Positions 11,776-21,330 of a stretch of 64,000 nt of DNA are shown here, piece after piece; within the stretch, counting starts at the first letter, position 1; every line of letters begins with the position of its first letter. The DNA is from Sinohyriopsis cumingii (Eukaryota > Mollusca > Bivalvia > Unionida > Unionidae), in the NCBI GenBank assembly GCA_028554795.2, contig CM068825.1, forward strand, positions 90,206,951 through 90,270,950. Reading direction: 5' to 3'. Both the position numbers and the translations under genes were made by a program. Under the pieces are notes generated by a model, which saw only the letters and a program-made list of their open reading frames with translations, ran no database searches and was not told the DNA's origin.

Positions 11776-12423
11776 TTATCCAAATATTTTATCAAGTCCA
11801 ATACGATATCTTGTTCTAGGATCGTGTAAATTTATTGTTATAAACCCATGCGGAGTAGCTTGCGCTCGTGAAAAGAAATTTCTGAATTTAATTATATCCA
11901 TGTCACCGCTGCACCAGGTTTGATGAATATTTCGCAACGTATGTGTGTCTACGCCATTAAACACAACTAAAATATTACAGTTATCTCTAATCACTTTTGG
12001 TATTTGTGTGTATCGTTGAGTAACATAAATAACGTCGGTATTTTTATGTCTACCTCGAGAAAAAATCCTGGCTGGGTTTGATTGTTTGTCCAGCATCACA
12101 TCGTCGTATACAACTAAATTATTAATAAGTCCGTCTATGGAATCAACTGATGGTGCTTCATCAATATCGGTTATAAACTCGATAACGTCGTTAGCGTTTT
12201 CATTAAAATCCTTAAGTACATTATAACATCGCTGATCATCAACTGACGGGGCTACCAAATATAATTTATCCCATTTTAACCATCTCATTATAAGATTAAG
12301 TAACAACTGTGTCTTTCCACTTCCAGATGGTCCTATTATTATCATTGTGATGGAATTTGGTAACGCAGGATGGTGCTTGACAGGTTCTTGTTTTCTTGTC
12401 GCTGAGAAATCAATTATATCCAT
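11776..12423 (-). CDS. A32/FtsK-HerA-type genome-packaging ATPase
   Basis: About 215 residues from the ATG at 12423 (MDIIDFSATRK); an upstream ATG at 12465 would overlap the divergent PLA2 gene. Walker A is GPSGSGKTQ (near residue 30), Walker B-like NNLVVYDDVML, and VIYVTQRYTQ resembles the sensor region of the A32 family, with length as usual for that family. These ATPases pump viral DNA into preformed capsids. The stop lies 6 bp from the inverted repeat. The gene is complete. Its start is only 16 bp from the start of the divergent PLA2 gene, so both probably use promoters within the opposing gene or a very compact shared one. Confidence 0.9.
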   Translation of the reverse strand: MDIIDFSATRKQEPVKHHPALPNSITMIIIGPSGSGKTQLLLNLIMRWLKWDKLYLVAPSVDDQRCYNVLKDFNENANDVIEFITDIDEAPSVDSIDGLINNLVVYDDVMLDKQSNPARIFSRGRHKNTDVIYVTQRYTQIPKVIRDNCNILVVFNGVDTHTLRNIHQTWCSGDMDIIKFRNFFSRAQATPHGFITINLHDPRTRYRIGLDKIFG

Positions 12424-12439
12424 GTTGTATAAAATATCT

Positions 12440-12940
12440 ATGAATTTATATTGCTTACGCTGCAAAGTTAAAACTCCAACTGTTGATTTAGCTACGGTTA
12501 TAACAAAAAATAAAAAAATAGCATATGGTGGAAAATGTTCTATATGCGGTAGAAAGAAATTTTCGTTTTTACCTAACAGGCGCGGTGGTGATGTTGCTAA
12601 TTTGATGTCAAAGTTTCCAGGTGCTCCATGGGCTAAATACAGCGGAGAAAAACATCTACCAGGATATAATTATTGCGGTCCTGGTACTCGACTCGATATC
12701 AGGCTTGATAATCAGGATCAACCAAAACCAGGCGAGGAACCAATAAACGCTATTGATCGAGCTTGTCATGTTCATGATGTAGCTTATAAGAGTAAAAATC
12801 TACAAAATAGGCATATTGCAGATGTGAAATTAATTCATGCGTTAAATGCTATAAAAAATACTAATATCAAAGAAAAATTAGCTAGTTGGTTAGTAAGATC
12901 CGCGATGAAAGGTAAATTAGCGCTTGGGGCTGGTAATTAA
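12440..12940 (+). CDS. zinc-ribbon plus parvovirus-type phospholipase A2 protein
   Basis: About 166 residues from the ATG at 12440. N-terminal zinc ribbon: YCLRC near residue 4 and CSICG near residue 35, with the spacing and K-rich linker of DUF5679-like ribbons. Then a secreted/parvoviral-type PLA2 core: calcium loop YCGPGT and catalytic CHVHDVAY (His-Asp), with a later Asp in HIADVKLI. Family PLA2s hydrolyse membrane phospholipids; in parvovirus VP1 this lets particles leave endosomes, and some adintoviruses carry one. The ribbon could tether it to DNA or the capsid. The start was chosen because the copy at 36133 begins at the same residue. Stop is 2 bp before the integrase ATG. Confidence 0.85.
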   Translation: MNLYCLRCKVKTPTVDLATVITKNKKIAYGGKCSICGRKKFSFLPNRRGGDVANLMSKFPGAPWAKYSGEKHLPGYNYCGPGTRLDIRLDNQDQPKPGEEPINAIDRACHVHDVAYKSKNLQNRHIADVKLIHALNAIKNTNIKEKLASWLVRSAMKGKLALGAGN

Positions 12941-12942
12941 TA

Positions 12943-13911
12943 ATGGAATCGATTTATTATTCACCAGTTGGATACTGGAAGGGTAAAGCAGCAATTAGTA
13001 AACTCGCTGATGCAGCAGCGGTTAAACATTCTACTGCTAAAGCGTGGTTATCCAGGCAGGCAATATGGCAAATTTATCTACCACGTCCTAAGCAAATTCG
13101 ATTTGCTCATTTTAGTGTCAGTGTTCCTAATGAGGTTCATCAAGCTGATATTCTGTTTTTGCCACATGATACTGTACGTAGAAAAACGTACAAATACGCG
13201 CTAACTGTTGTTGATGTTGCAAGTAGATATAAAGATGCAGAACCCTTAACGACTAAAACAGCAAGTGAGGTAGCCGACGCGTTTAAACGAATTTATCAAC
13301 GAGGTGGTGGATCACAAGGTGGTCTACGATGGCCACAGCTACTACAGGTTGATCCTGGCAAGGAATTTCTTGGTCCAGTATCATCGTTGATGAAACAACA
13401 TAATACCAAAATACGACGAGGACATACTGCAATTCATCGTGATCAGGCAATTGTTGAACGATTTAATCGAACACTTGCTGAGCGGTTATTTGGATATCAG
13501 TACGCAAAGGAATTTATTCAGGATACAAGATCTCGTGAATGGGTGGCAAGATTACCAAATGTGATAGCTGCATTAAATAATGAGATTACTCGAACGACCA
13601 ACATGAAACCTATTAATGCAATTACAAGCGCGCACATACCCACACAACAACGTGATTTTTCAGCACAACCATTATTAGGTAATATCACCGTTAGGTATTT
13701 ATACGAGCCCGGTGAACTTGAAGGCGGTAAAAAAAGAGCAACTGATCCTATTTGGAGCGTTACCACACATAAGATATCCACCGTGACAAGATCCTCAGGT
13801 AGACCCGCAATCTACAGACTGGATTCGGCTGCTCCTCAACGTGGATTTGTGCGTGAACAATTACAGATAATTCCCGATAACACACAATTACCACCAAAAT
13901 CACTTCGATGA
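12943..13911 (+). CDS. retroviral-type DDE integrase
   Basis: 322 residues. N-terminal region with helical KAAISKLADAAAVKH, then the rve-type catalytic core: first Asp in EVHQADILF, second Asp in LLQVDPGKEF, Glu in IVERFNRTLAERLFGYQ. The C-terminal part (WSVTTHKI...YRLDSAAPQRGFVREQL) matches the small DNA-binding domain of Polinton integrases. It would join the element ends to target DNA. The frame is intact, without breaks, in keeping with recent insertion. It follows PLA2 by 2 bp and converges on the polymerase-HNH gene with 10 bp between the stops. Confidence 0.93.
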   Translation: MESIYYSPVGYWKGKAAISKLADAAAVKHSTAKAWLSRQAIWQIYLPRPKQIRFAHFSVSVPNEVHQADILFLPHDTVRRKTYKYALTVVDVASRYKDAEPLTTKTASEVADAFKRIYQRGGGSQGGLRWPQLLQVDPGKEFLGPVSSLMKQHNTKIRRGHTAIHRDQAIVERFNRTLAERLFGYQYAKEFIQDTRSREWVARLPNVIAALNNEITRTTNMKPINAITSAHIPTQQRDFSAQPLLGNITVRYLYEPGELEGGKKRATDPIWSVTTHKISTVTRSSGRPAIYRLDSAAPQRGFVREQLQIIPDNTQLPPKSLR

Positions 13912-13921
13912 TTTCGATCAC

Positions 13922-14173
13922 TTAACTAGCACCCAAGGCGCTGGCGCCTCTACGTCGATTACATTCAAGACAGGTCAACATTATATTTTCTCGTGTATGA
14001 CCAAGATTGTTATTTTTTCTATCTACGGTAAATTGTCTTGGATCATTTTTCAGATACCGCCATAGCATTATACAATTACAACTTGCGCAATGATTATTCT
14101 GTTGTTGTTTCAGCGCATTAATAAAATCGACATCAAGATCAAAATTGCGTTTATTTTTTTTATCACACTGTTC
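13922..14173 (-). CDS. HNH domain in frame after the polymerase-helicase stop
   Basis: Reading on past the TAA at 14174-14176 in the same frame gives 83 codons with no suitable ATG before the domain. It has two zinc-binding pairs, CASC (HCASCNC) and CLEC (LTCLECNRRRG), flanking FTVDRKNNNLGHTRENI, the pattern of an HNH/recombination endonuclease VII-type fold. In the third copy (37676-37930) the same domain is preceded by coding triplets at the place of this stop. I infer that the domain is the C-terminus of one protein and that the TAA is a mutation, a sequencing error or a read-through stop. Confidence 0.75.
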   Translation of the reverse strand, partial: EQCDKKNKRNFDLDVDFINALKQQQNNHCASCNCIMLWRYLKNDPRQFTVDRKNNNLGHTRENIMLTCLECNRRRGASALGAS

Positions 14174-17100
14174 TTAACCAGATAATTTTTTTCTTATTAT
14201 ATCATCGTCAGCAACATCATCACTAATCACTGACGAGTCCATGACGATTCGTCTCAATTGAGATATTTTTCTAACTCGAGACACTGCGAGATAAACCAAG
14301 TTCGACCATTCGATGTGATCATCAACGATCCAAACAACTGTATCAGTAATAGTTAATCCCTGAGATGAATGAATCGTCATCGCGTATCCAAGCGTCCACG
14401 GGGATTTATCAGCACGTAGAGCATCTTCAACAACATCAACATCAACTGCAACAATATCATTCAATACAAGATTCTGTTTCCTCTTTGACTCTCCTGGTAT
14501 ATCAACGTCGATATTTTGCCGTCGCGTATCTGCTGGTCGATAACATAACGGAACTGACAACGTTGGAAACTTTTCTCGTTGTAACTGAAACAATTCCCGT
14601 TGAAGTTTATCACGAACTATCTTTCTGCTTGCAACTATCAAATCGTTTGGTCGCCACGTTTGCAGAAAGTCTTTCATGGGTGTTTCTGAAATTATTTCAC
14701 GTATTATTTCACACTGAATTTTATTCGGTTGTAGTCTGATTAATTTTTTAAATTCCTTCAACGCTGCATCAAGTGCTCTATGATCATCAGATACTTCTTC
14801 AGCATGGTCAACGAAATTTTTCAGCCAATCATGTGGAGATGGTCCAGCTACGGGTGGTGGTTGACCATGATCGCCGCACATTATCACGGCAGTATTTCTT
14901 GTTGACAACCAATCAAGAAATGTTTTTAATGTTTCTAGCGGTACAGTGCATATCTCATCCCATATTATGATCCTTGGAATGTATTTCTCTCCCATCCTTA
15001 AAGATGTCCATGCATCACCCTTCCATCGAAAAAAGCTATGATAAGTACAGGAATTAACACCGCGTTGTTTCATTTCTCTCGCTAGTCTGTGTGTAGGTGT
15101 TAGTACAATCATATCTGAATTCTGAAATAGTTCGATAGCTCGAGTGGTTTTACCAGAACCGCCAGGTCCATTTAGATAAACCGTTTTGTGTCTGGTTATT
15201 GGATCGTATACCGATGGTAACAACGAAGTTGTCAATGTTTGACATTTTTTACAGTAAATATCTTTAACCGCAACATCAGCGGATTCGGAATAATCGAGCA
15301 TATATTCATTTTTTATTCTCCACGAACCCCACGATGTATGAGTGCCTATGTTTAATCCTTCTAACAGTGTTGAATGTTTTTTATTTATATAAAACGAATC
15401 AGTAGCAACTCTGACGGCATGCGTAGAAACCTTATTTATCATCGATAATAGATTTATTGAAACATACGCGAGCATCGATGATCTTAAATGAGTATAATGA
15501 GGTGACTCACCGTCCATGTAGCTCACAATTGTACCTAGTTTATTTCCATTTGACAAGAAAACTGTTTCTCGACTTATAAACGTGTTCTTGTTCATTGTAT
15601 CAACGATTATAAAATCTAACTCAGTATCGTCCATGATCAATCTTGCACAATGTCGTCTGTGATCATATGCTGCTCCTTGTGTAAACTTGCCAATTATTTT
15701 TCTACCAAGATCCTTCGAATCGGTTTCGTCCGAATGTGGTAACCAAACCTCGGTTTGTTTTCGATATGATATAATTGCTTCACTTACAATCAACCGTGTT
15801 AATATCGTATAATCAAGCATATACCGTAATAGTACTATTGGTGTCCACATTTTTTCTGAAAAATGTTTTCCAAACCAAACATAACAAATTGGATGAAGTC
15901 CTTTAGACATTTCGAATGACTCGATACGAGCAAATCCAGTTAGGTCAAAATCCGGTAATGGTCCATTTATCGATACTCGCGTCATTTCGTGCGTCGGATG
16001 ACCGAATCGCTCAAAATACACAGAACAATCTCCGTATCCAAGAAAACTTCCGGGATAACACGCAACCATATCAACTGAAATAACATCTCTGTGATCGTAT
16101 TTAGTATTCCACAATCCGCCGTGTCCATATTCGACGCAACTGGATACTATGTCATTGAGAAAATCAAACCGAGTTGGTTTCCACGAATTTTTCTCTCTAG
16201 CAAAATGAGCCGCAACTGACGGAACAGTAAAACAGCTGCTCAATAATTCGTCAGCGTCATCAGTATATTGCAGTGCAAGATTTTTCATTTTTTCGTGAAG
16301 AGGATTTGTTCGATAAATAACGCCATTTGGTCTCACAAACTGATCAAATTTCATATCTGATTCGTCGTTAGAACTCTGAAATAACCATACTGACACAGGA
16401 TCGTTTTTACTTATTTCGTTAATAAAATCAAACATACCTCCATCAGAATTATCTATGGGATAACATTTAACAGTTCGATTTCGTGGAAACACTGTTACTG
16501 CGTTAGTCCACGCGTGTGCGTTATGATCAATAATTGTAATTGAGGCTCCTTTTGATTTATATTTTGATTCATACAAAATCTCCCCTGTTATCGTCGCTAC
16601 GGTTATTGGAAATTTTAATATTTTTCCTAACCCAGCTACATCTTTGATAGACGCACCGGTATCTTTAACCATATCTTCCCACGTGTTTATTATTTTACGT
16701 CTTTTATCCGTTAGACCGTTTCCACGGGCCGCGTTTGTAAAATGTTCTGTTACTCGTTCAGCCACACAATTTATTTTTGAAAGTTTCATCGGTGATAGTT
16801 TATCAACGCTGGGTTTTTCATTTATCACATAGATTCCATAAATAACCGCGGTCACGGGATATGCTCGTTCATAATACGGTTTGTCAATGCCAGTCAATAG
16901 ACCTGGTTTGGAATTTCTACTTAGTACGACAGTTTTTTATTGCCGTGGACAGGATCATATTTGTCACGGATAATCCAATCATCTGTTTCTGTCAACACGA
17001 CGAATTTTATTCTGAAAAGATACTTGCGATTACCTTGATGAATATCAAAGAGGTAGTTAATGATAATTGCTGCTCGTTTGTCGTTCATCATAGCGTTAAT

Positions 17101-17313
17101 GATATTTTTGTTGCGTATAATCTTGAACGTCGACCAGACATGAGATGCACCATCTGTGTGAAATTCTTTCTTGGCGTCGTGAATTTTATTAATCAAACCT
17201 CTGTTTTTCGGATCAACCAAATATTTCATCGGTAAGTCAGAAGATATTCTGTCAAGATTAAATCTATTTCCACTTAAGGGTTTTATTCGGGATAATCTAT
17301 CGAATTCGTTCAT
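14174..17313 (-). CDS. DNA polymerase (family-B-like palm) fused to SF1 helicase, one frameshift
   Basis: A minus-strand gene of about 1,045 codons in two frames: 17313-16922 (from ATG, MNEFDR) and 16897 or earlier to 14174. The break is at a T-run, 16933-16938. N-terminal half: palm motif A VISVDMVACYPGSF, a motif B-like LGRKIIGKF and motif C RVATDSFYI; no exonuclease DxE motif or obvious terminal-protein-priming inserts seen. C-terminal half: SF1B (Pif1/RecD-like) helicase with GPGGSGKTT, WDEICTVP, MCGDHGQPPP, TIHSSQGLT and LVYLAVSRVR. The fusion would unwind and copy the element. It is followed in frame by an HNH domain. The polymerase assignment rests on three short motifs; the helicase is certain. 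Confidence 0.85.
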
Positions 17314-17345
17314 ATATTTCAAATAAGTATTTAAATAAAGAATAT

Positions 17346-17654
17346 ATGTATACAATGTCTCAATGCAAATGGCTTATGGTGGGTTCACTAACTCGTTGTA
17401 ATAAATCCTGTAGAGGTGAATTTTGCGGACAACACATGCAGTGCGTTAACCGTGGAAGCTTAGGACCAATACCATATCTGCGATGTGGTGCTGGAGTGCG
17501 AGGAAAAACAGAATTATGTGGAAAGTGCGGTGGTAAACGATACAGAGAGCTTAAAAGATATTATGACAAAAAAAATAATAATAGTGAAAATGATATAAAA
17601 TCCGTGGAGGATTATATATCAAGATTTCAGACAAACAATGATTTGAACAAATAA
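17346..17654 (+). CDS. small Cys-rich zinc-binding protein
   Basis: 102 residues (or 99 from the ATG at 17355). Cysteines occur as CNKSC, EFCGQH, RCGAG and LCGKCGG, suggesting two zinc sites, followed by a basic KRYRELKRYYDKK tail. Related proteins occur in the other two copies (8586-8850 and 41041-41253), always divergent from the polymerase gene and 11 bp upstream of, or next to, the HNH nuclease. A transcription-factor-like or nuclease-partner role is possible but unproven. Divergent from the polymerase start with 32 bp between the ATGs. Confidence 0.7.
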   Translation: MYTMSQCKWLMVGSLTRCNKSCRGEFCGQHMQCVNRGSLGPIPYLRCGAGVRGKTELCGKCGGKRYRELKRYYDKKNNNSENDIKSVEDYISRFQTNNDLNK

Positions 17655-17664
17655 TATTATTATA

Positions 17665-18159
17665 ATGGAGCAAAATAAATTTGTCCCACATCCCATAATA
17701 ACAAACTATGAATCAGATATTAATGGTGTCATCAGACATTGCAGGTTGAAGAGACCAGTTGGTACTGTTGATAATGGCTATCTTAGAGTTACTGTTAGGA
17801 AGAAAAGATATCATTGTCATCGTTTCATCTACGAATGTTTCTTTGGAGTGATCAATGACCGTCTTGTTATTGATCATATTGACGGAGATCCTCAAAATAA
17901 TAGTTTATCCAACCTTCGAGTTGTCACACAAAGCGTGAACTCTGCATGTGGTAATACTGGAAGATGTAAGACAATCGGAAAGAGGGCGGTACATTCTACA
18001 AACAGAGAAACTGGCGAAATAATTATATTTCGTTCAATATGTTCTGCTGCGAAATATTTTGATATTCACCCGCATTCAGTACAAAAAGTAGCAGAAAATA
18101 TATATAAAACATCTTTCTCGAAAAAACATAAACAGAAAATCACCTTTCAGTATTGTTAA
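17665..18159 (+). CDS. HNH homing-type endonuclease
   Basis: 164 residues. HNH core HCHRFIYECFFG, then RLVIDHIDGDPQNNSLSN (His-Asn-His type metal site) and LRVVTQS, followed by a NUMOD1-like helix-turn-helix (FRSICSAAKYFDIHPHSVQK). The layout matches free-standing HNH enzymes of phage introns and large DNA viruses, which nick DNA to promote their own spread or affect replication. It is 10 bp downstream of the Cys-rich gene, so likely co-transcribed. Intact frame; the other copies are broken (TAG at codon 2 in the third). Confidence 0.85.
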   Translation: MEQNKFVPHPIITNYESDINGVIRHCRLKRPVGTVDNGYLRVTVRKKRYHCHRFIYECFFGVINDRLVIDHIDGDPQNNSLSNLRVVTQSVNSACGNTGRCKTIGKRAVHSTNRETGEIIIFRSICSAAKYFDIHPHSVQKVAENIYKTSFSKKHKQKITFQYC

Positions 18160-18912
18160 CTATCATCACCACCTCGAATTAATTTTTTAAATTTATGTCA
18201 TAGTATTTCCCCCATACACTACTTATTTTTTGACTCATGAAAGGGAGGTAATTTTATGGTCATAATTATCTACGGTTTCTAACTTACAAAAATATATAGT
18301 TCGTGTATTTTTCTGTTCTATTCGTGAAACATTTAGAACAACACAACACATAGACAGCAACATTACAGCTAAACTACAGAAAACCGAATGTATATTCCAG
18401 CTTACTGAGTGCAGAATCCAGCGTCTAGTCTGTATCGATCGTGGGGTTAAATTTTAGATCTACAGTACAGCACAGGGATCCTGCGTGCATTTACTCGATT
18501 ACAGAAATACGTGCATATAGTATTTGGAATTAAAAATCAGTAGCATTTTCCTTGTTCAGTGTAGAAATATAATGCGAGATTGTGTACGTGTGTATTTATG
18601 CGCATGTGTGGTTCGAGTAATATTAGCAACTGAATACTCCCTTGACTATGACACGGATTTACGAGTGGGAAATCTCGTAAATATATATTTCTCCATAGAA
18701 CAGTTATAGAGAGGACTGAAAATCTCGTATAGTCACAGAGAGGATGAAAACATCTAACAGTTATATTATAGGAAGGATGAAAACATCTAACAGTTAGATG
18801 GCGTGGTATAGTAAAAAATTCCAGCTTTTATAAATAACTTGTTTGGTGAAAACGTATTTCTTGAACTGGTTCCTTTGCTATATATTAACTTCCGAAACAT
18901 ATGTTCGTAACA

Positions 18913-18986
18913 AGGTTCGATAGCTCAATCAGTATGGTATTGGACTGTGATGCTCGCGGTCCAGGATCGAATCCCCATGGCTGACA
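18913..18986 (+). repeat. tRNA-like sequence (possible SINE head)
   Basis: Contains an A-box-like TAGCTCAATCAG...GG and a B-box-like GGATCGAATCC at tRNA spacing. The acceptor and D stems do not pair well, so it is unlikely to be a working tRNA. It may be a decayed tRNA, a SINE head, or an internal RNA polymerase III promoter for a non-coding RNA of the element. Confidence 0.4.
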
Positions 18987-19048
18987 GTTTGTCGGTGGTG
19001 CGCATAATTGCGATTTTCATAATAATGGGGGAACCGCAAAAACCCCCC

Positions 19049-19146
19049 GCTCAGCAAAATTCAACCACAATATTAACTGGTGGTTGATACATATTTTTCG
19101 TATCACCCACTGGATTAATTATTGTGGGTGGGATTTTGCTGAGCGT
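19049..19146. repeat. imperfect hairpin between early genes
   Basis: GCTCAGCAAAAT near 19050 pairs with ATTTTGCTGAGC near 19133, and the pairing extends inward with mismatches (CAACCACAATATTAA against its partner), giving arms of about 40 bases and a short loop. Confidence 0.7.
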
Positions 19147-19435
19147 ATATGTTTGTGCCGTCCTTCATTCATTGTATATATCCATTTCATTATATATTCA
19201 TCATTGTATATATTCATTTCCTTAATTAAGTTATATGTTTGTGCCGTCCAATGCATAATCCGAGCTCGCTAATACACTCGATAGGGGCTCTTCATTCATA
19301 ATCTGAGCTCGCTAATACACTCGATAGGAGCTCTTCATTCATTGTTGTCCTTGAAACATCCCGACGAACTCGCTAAAGACTCGATAGCGGTTCTGGGATA
19401 ATTTTTTTTTATTTTAAAGATTTATATACTAAATA

Positions 19436-19831
19436 ATGAACCATGAAAATATCAATGATGTAATTGTTGCTATCAAAATACTAGAGGAAAACGGGATTAA
19501 TATATCTAATGAACTAAATCCTGAAAAAATAGTTTCTGATTTTGAGATTTTACAAGAACGTAAAAACCAGGGAATACACACACTATCATCTGAATACAAG
19601 CTCATGAAACGGATTCAGGCGGCAATGTTTCAGTCGCTAGCTACCGTAGAAGATAATCAGGTGAATGAATTCATTCCTCTCTCTGCCGCCGTAGAAAGAA
19701 TTAGATCGTTGTTATCCCACGAGTACGAGGAAAAGAAAACAATTAGTACTCGCATAAGACTATTGAGAAAACTTATGTTAGCGAGCAACCCCGTCCAAAG
19801 TAATAATTCTGGTGAAAATAACTCGCTCTGA
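19436..19831 (+). CDS. 131-residue family protein of unknown function
   Basis: No family recognised. Charged and predicted largely helical: NDVIVAIKILEENGINIS, then SSEYKLMKRIQAAM and LSHEYEEKKTISTRIRLLRK. Related relics at 7720-8035 and from 42810 lie at the same place in the other copies, so it is a conserved part of the family and not chance. It is the last plus-strand gene before the repeat zone and converges on the minus-strand virion block. A regulatory or DNA-binding role would fit but nothing shows it. Confidence 0.65.
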   Translation: MNHENINDVIVAIKILEENGINISNELNPEKIVSDFEILQERKNQGIHTLSSEYKLMKRIQAAMFQSLATVEDNQVNEFIPLSAAVERIRSLLSHEYEEKKTISTRIRLLRKLMLASNPVQSNNSGENNSL

Positions 19832-19841
19832 CCACGTGCAG

Positions 19842-20940
19842 ATTATATTTATTTCTGAGATTATATTTATTTCTGAGATTATATTTATTTCTGAAATTAT
19901 ATTTATTTATGAAATTATATTTTTTCTGAAATTATATTTATTTCTGAAATTATATTTATTTTGTAATTTTGATGGGTTAGTTGGTACTTAGATTTATGCA
20001 AATCAATCAAATTTGTAATTTTGATGGGTTAGTTGGTACTTTGATTCATGCAAATCAATCAAATTTGTAATTTTGATGGGTTAGTTGGTGCTTAGATTTA
20101 TGTGAAATGATCAAATTTGTAATTCTGATGGGTTAGTTGGTACTTAGATTCATGCAAATCAATCAAATTTGTAATTTTGATGGGTTAGCTGGTACTTAGA
20201 TTTATTATTTTTTCTGAATTATTATTTATTTATTTCTGAATTATTATTTATTTCTGAATTATTATTTATTTCTGATCTATTATTTATTTATTCTGAATTA
20301 TTATTTATTTCTGAATTATTATCTATTTATTCTGAATTATTATTTATTTATTCTGAATTATTATTTATTTCTGAATTATTATTTATTTATTTCTGAATTA
20401 TTATTTATTTATTTCTGAATTAATATTTATTTACGTAAAATGATCAAATTTATCACTCTGATGGGTTAGTTGGTACTTAGATTTATGCAAATCAATCAAA
20501 TTTATAATTCTGATGGGTTAGTTGGTACTTTGATTTATGCAAATCAATCAAATTTGTAATTTTGATGGCTTAGTTGGTACTTAGATTTATGCAAATCAAT
20601 CAAATTTATGATTCTGATGGGTTAGTCGGTACTTAGATTTATTATTTATTCTGAATTTGACGTGTTAGTTGATGATTCAGATTTATTATTATTTATTTTG
20701 AATTATTATTTATTTCTGAAATTGATGGACTAGTTGGTACTTAGAATCGAAGATTCTTATTTATTATTTATTTATAACTCTGATGGGCTAGTTGGTACTT
20801 AGAATCGAAGATTCTTATTTATGTAAAATGATCAAATTTATAACTCTGATGGGTTAGTTGGTACTTAGATTTATTATTTATTCTGAATTTGATGTGTTAG
20901 TTGATGACTCAGATTTATGTGAAATGATCAAATTTTCAGA
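19842..20940. repeat. tandem-repeat zone at the strand switch, 18-bp and 52-bp units
   Basis: First an 18-bp unit (ATTATATTTATTTCTGAG-like), then a 52-bp unit with TGATGGGTTAGTTGGTACTT; the GGGTTAG core occurs at 19974, 20026, 20078, 20130 and 20182, exactly 52 bp apart. CTGAATTATTATTTATTT-type repeats follow at 20210-20430, then further diverged 52-bp units to 20940. No coding potential. Placed between convergent transcription blocks; the third copy also has an AT-rich repeat zone here with a different sequence. Confidence 0.92.
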
Positions 20941-21012
20941 AAAAAAAAATATTCAAAAAAGATGAATTTTTCAACACAATTACCTCATCAGATATATTTT
21001 GCACCAATATTT

Positions 21013-21279
21013 TTATTTATTTATTATTTTTTTAAGTTGATCGACTTTAATACAGGAGTGTGCATAATTTAGAATCTGATCTCTGTCACAAATGATCTCG
21101 ATAATATGTTCTCGACGGAGTTCGTCTAGCTGTTCTTGTGTTAATAAGAAATCCTCGCTTTCGTATTCATCAGTAACTAAATTAACGTTAAATTGTTCTG
21201 TGTTTTGTGAAAACCATGTTCTGATGGCGTTTTCAAGTGCTTCTTTGTCATGTATAAAAACCCTCCCGTGCTGGTACAT
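21013..21279 (-). CDS. 88-residue acidic protein of unknown function
   Basis: MYQHGRVFIHDKEALENAIR, then EYESEDFLLTQEQLDELRRE. No family recognised. A relative exists at 44537-44728 in the third copy with an extra segment that corresponds to a 17-bp palindrome. It is the last gene of the virion block, 51 bp after the penton-like gene. Confidence 0.6.
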   Translation of the reverse strand: MYQHGRVFIHDKEALENAIRTWFSQNTEQFNVNLVTDEYESEDFLLTQEQLDELRREHIIEIICDRDQILNYAHSCIKVDQLKKIINK

Positions 21280-21330
21280 TATATAATATTTATTGGATTA
21301 ATTTAGAAACGAAGATTCTTGATCAAAGAT

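Larger units (their letters stand above)
18160..19435. other. non-coding spacer of young element with tRNA-like, hairpin and tandem motifs
   Basis: No gene supported. It contains a repeated GGATGAAAACATCTAACAGT motif (about 18740-18800), a tRNA-like stretch (18913-18986), a hairpin (19049-19146) and direct repeats around AGCTCGCTAATACACTCGAT (19262-19340), with a weaker third unit to 19395. TTTGTGCCGTCC occurs twice (near 19151 and 19238); related TGTGCCGTC motifs occur at the same place in the third copy (42466-42620), so this spacer is a shared feature of the family. Confidence 0.65.

Noticed and set aside
14365-14739. Plus-strand 124-codon frame opposite the helicase
   Set aside because: Shadow of the helicase coding sequence; the helicase motifs on the minus strand are unambiguous.
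18913-18986. A genuine tRNA gene
   Set aside because: Box motifs are present but the acceptor and D stems do not pair; kept only as tRNA-like.
19965-20940. CRISPR-like array at the 52-bp repeats
   Set aside because: Tandem units without unique spacers, in a eukaryotic element.
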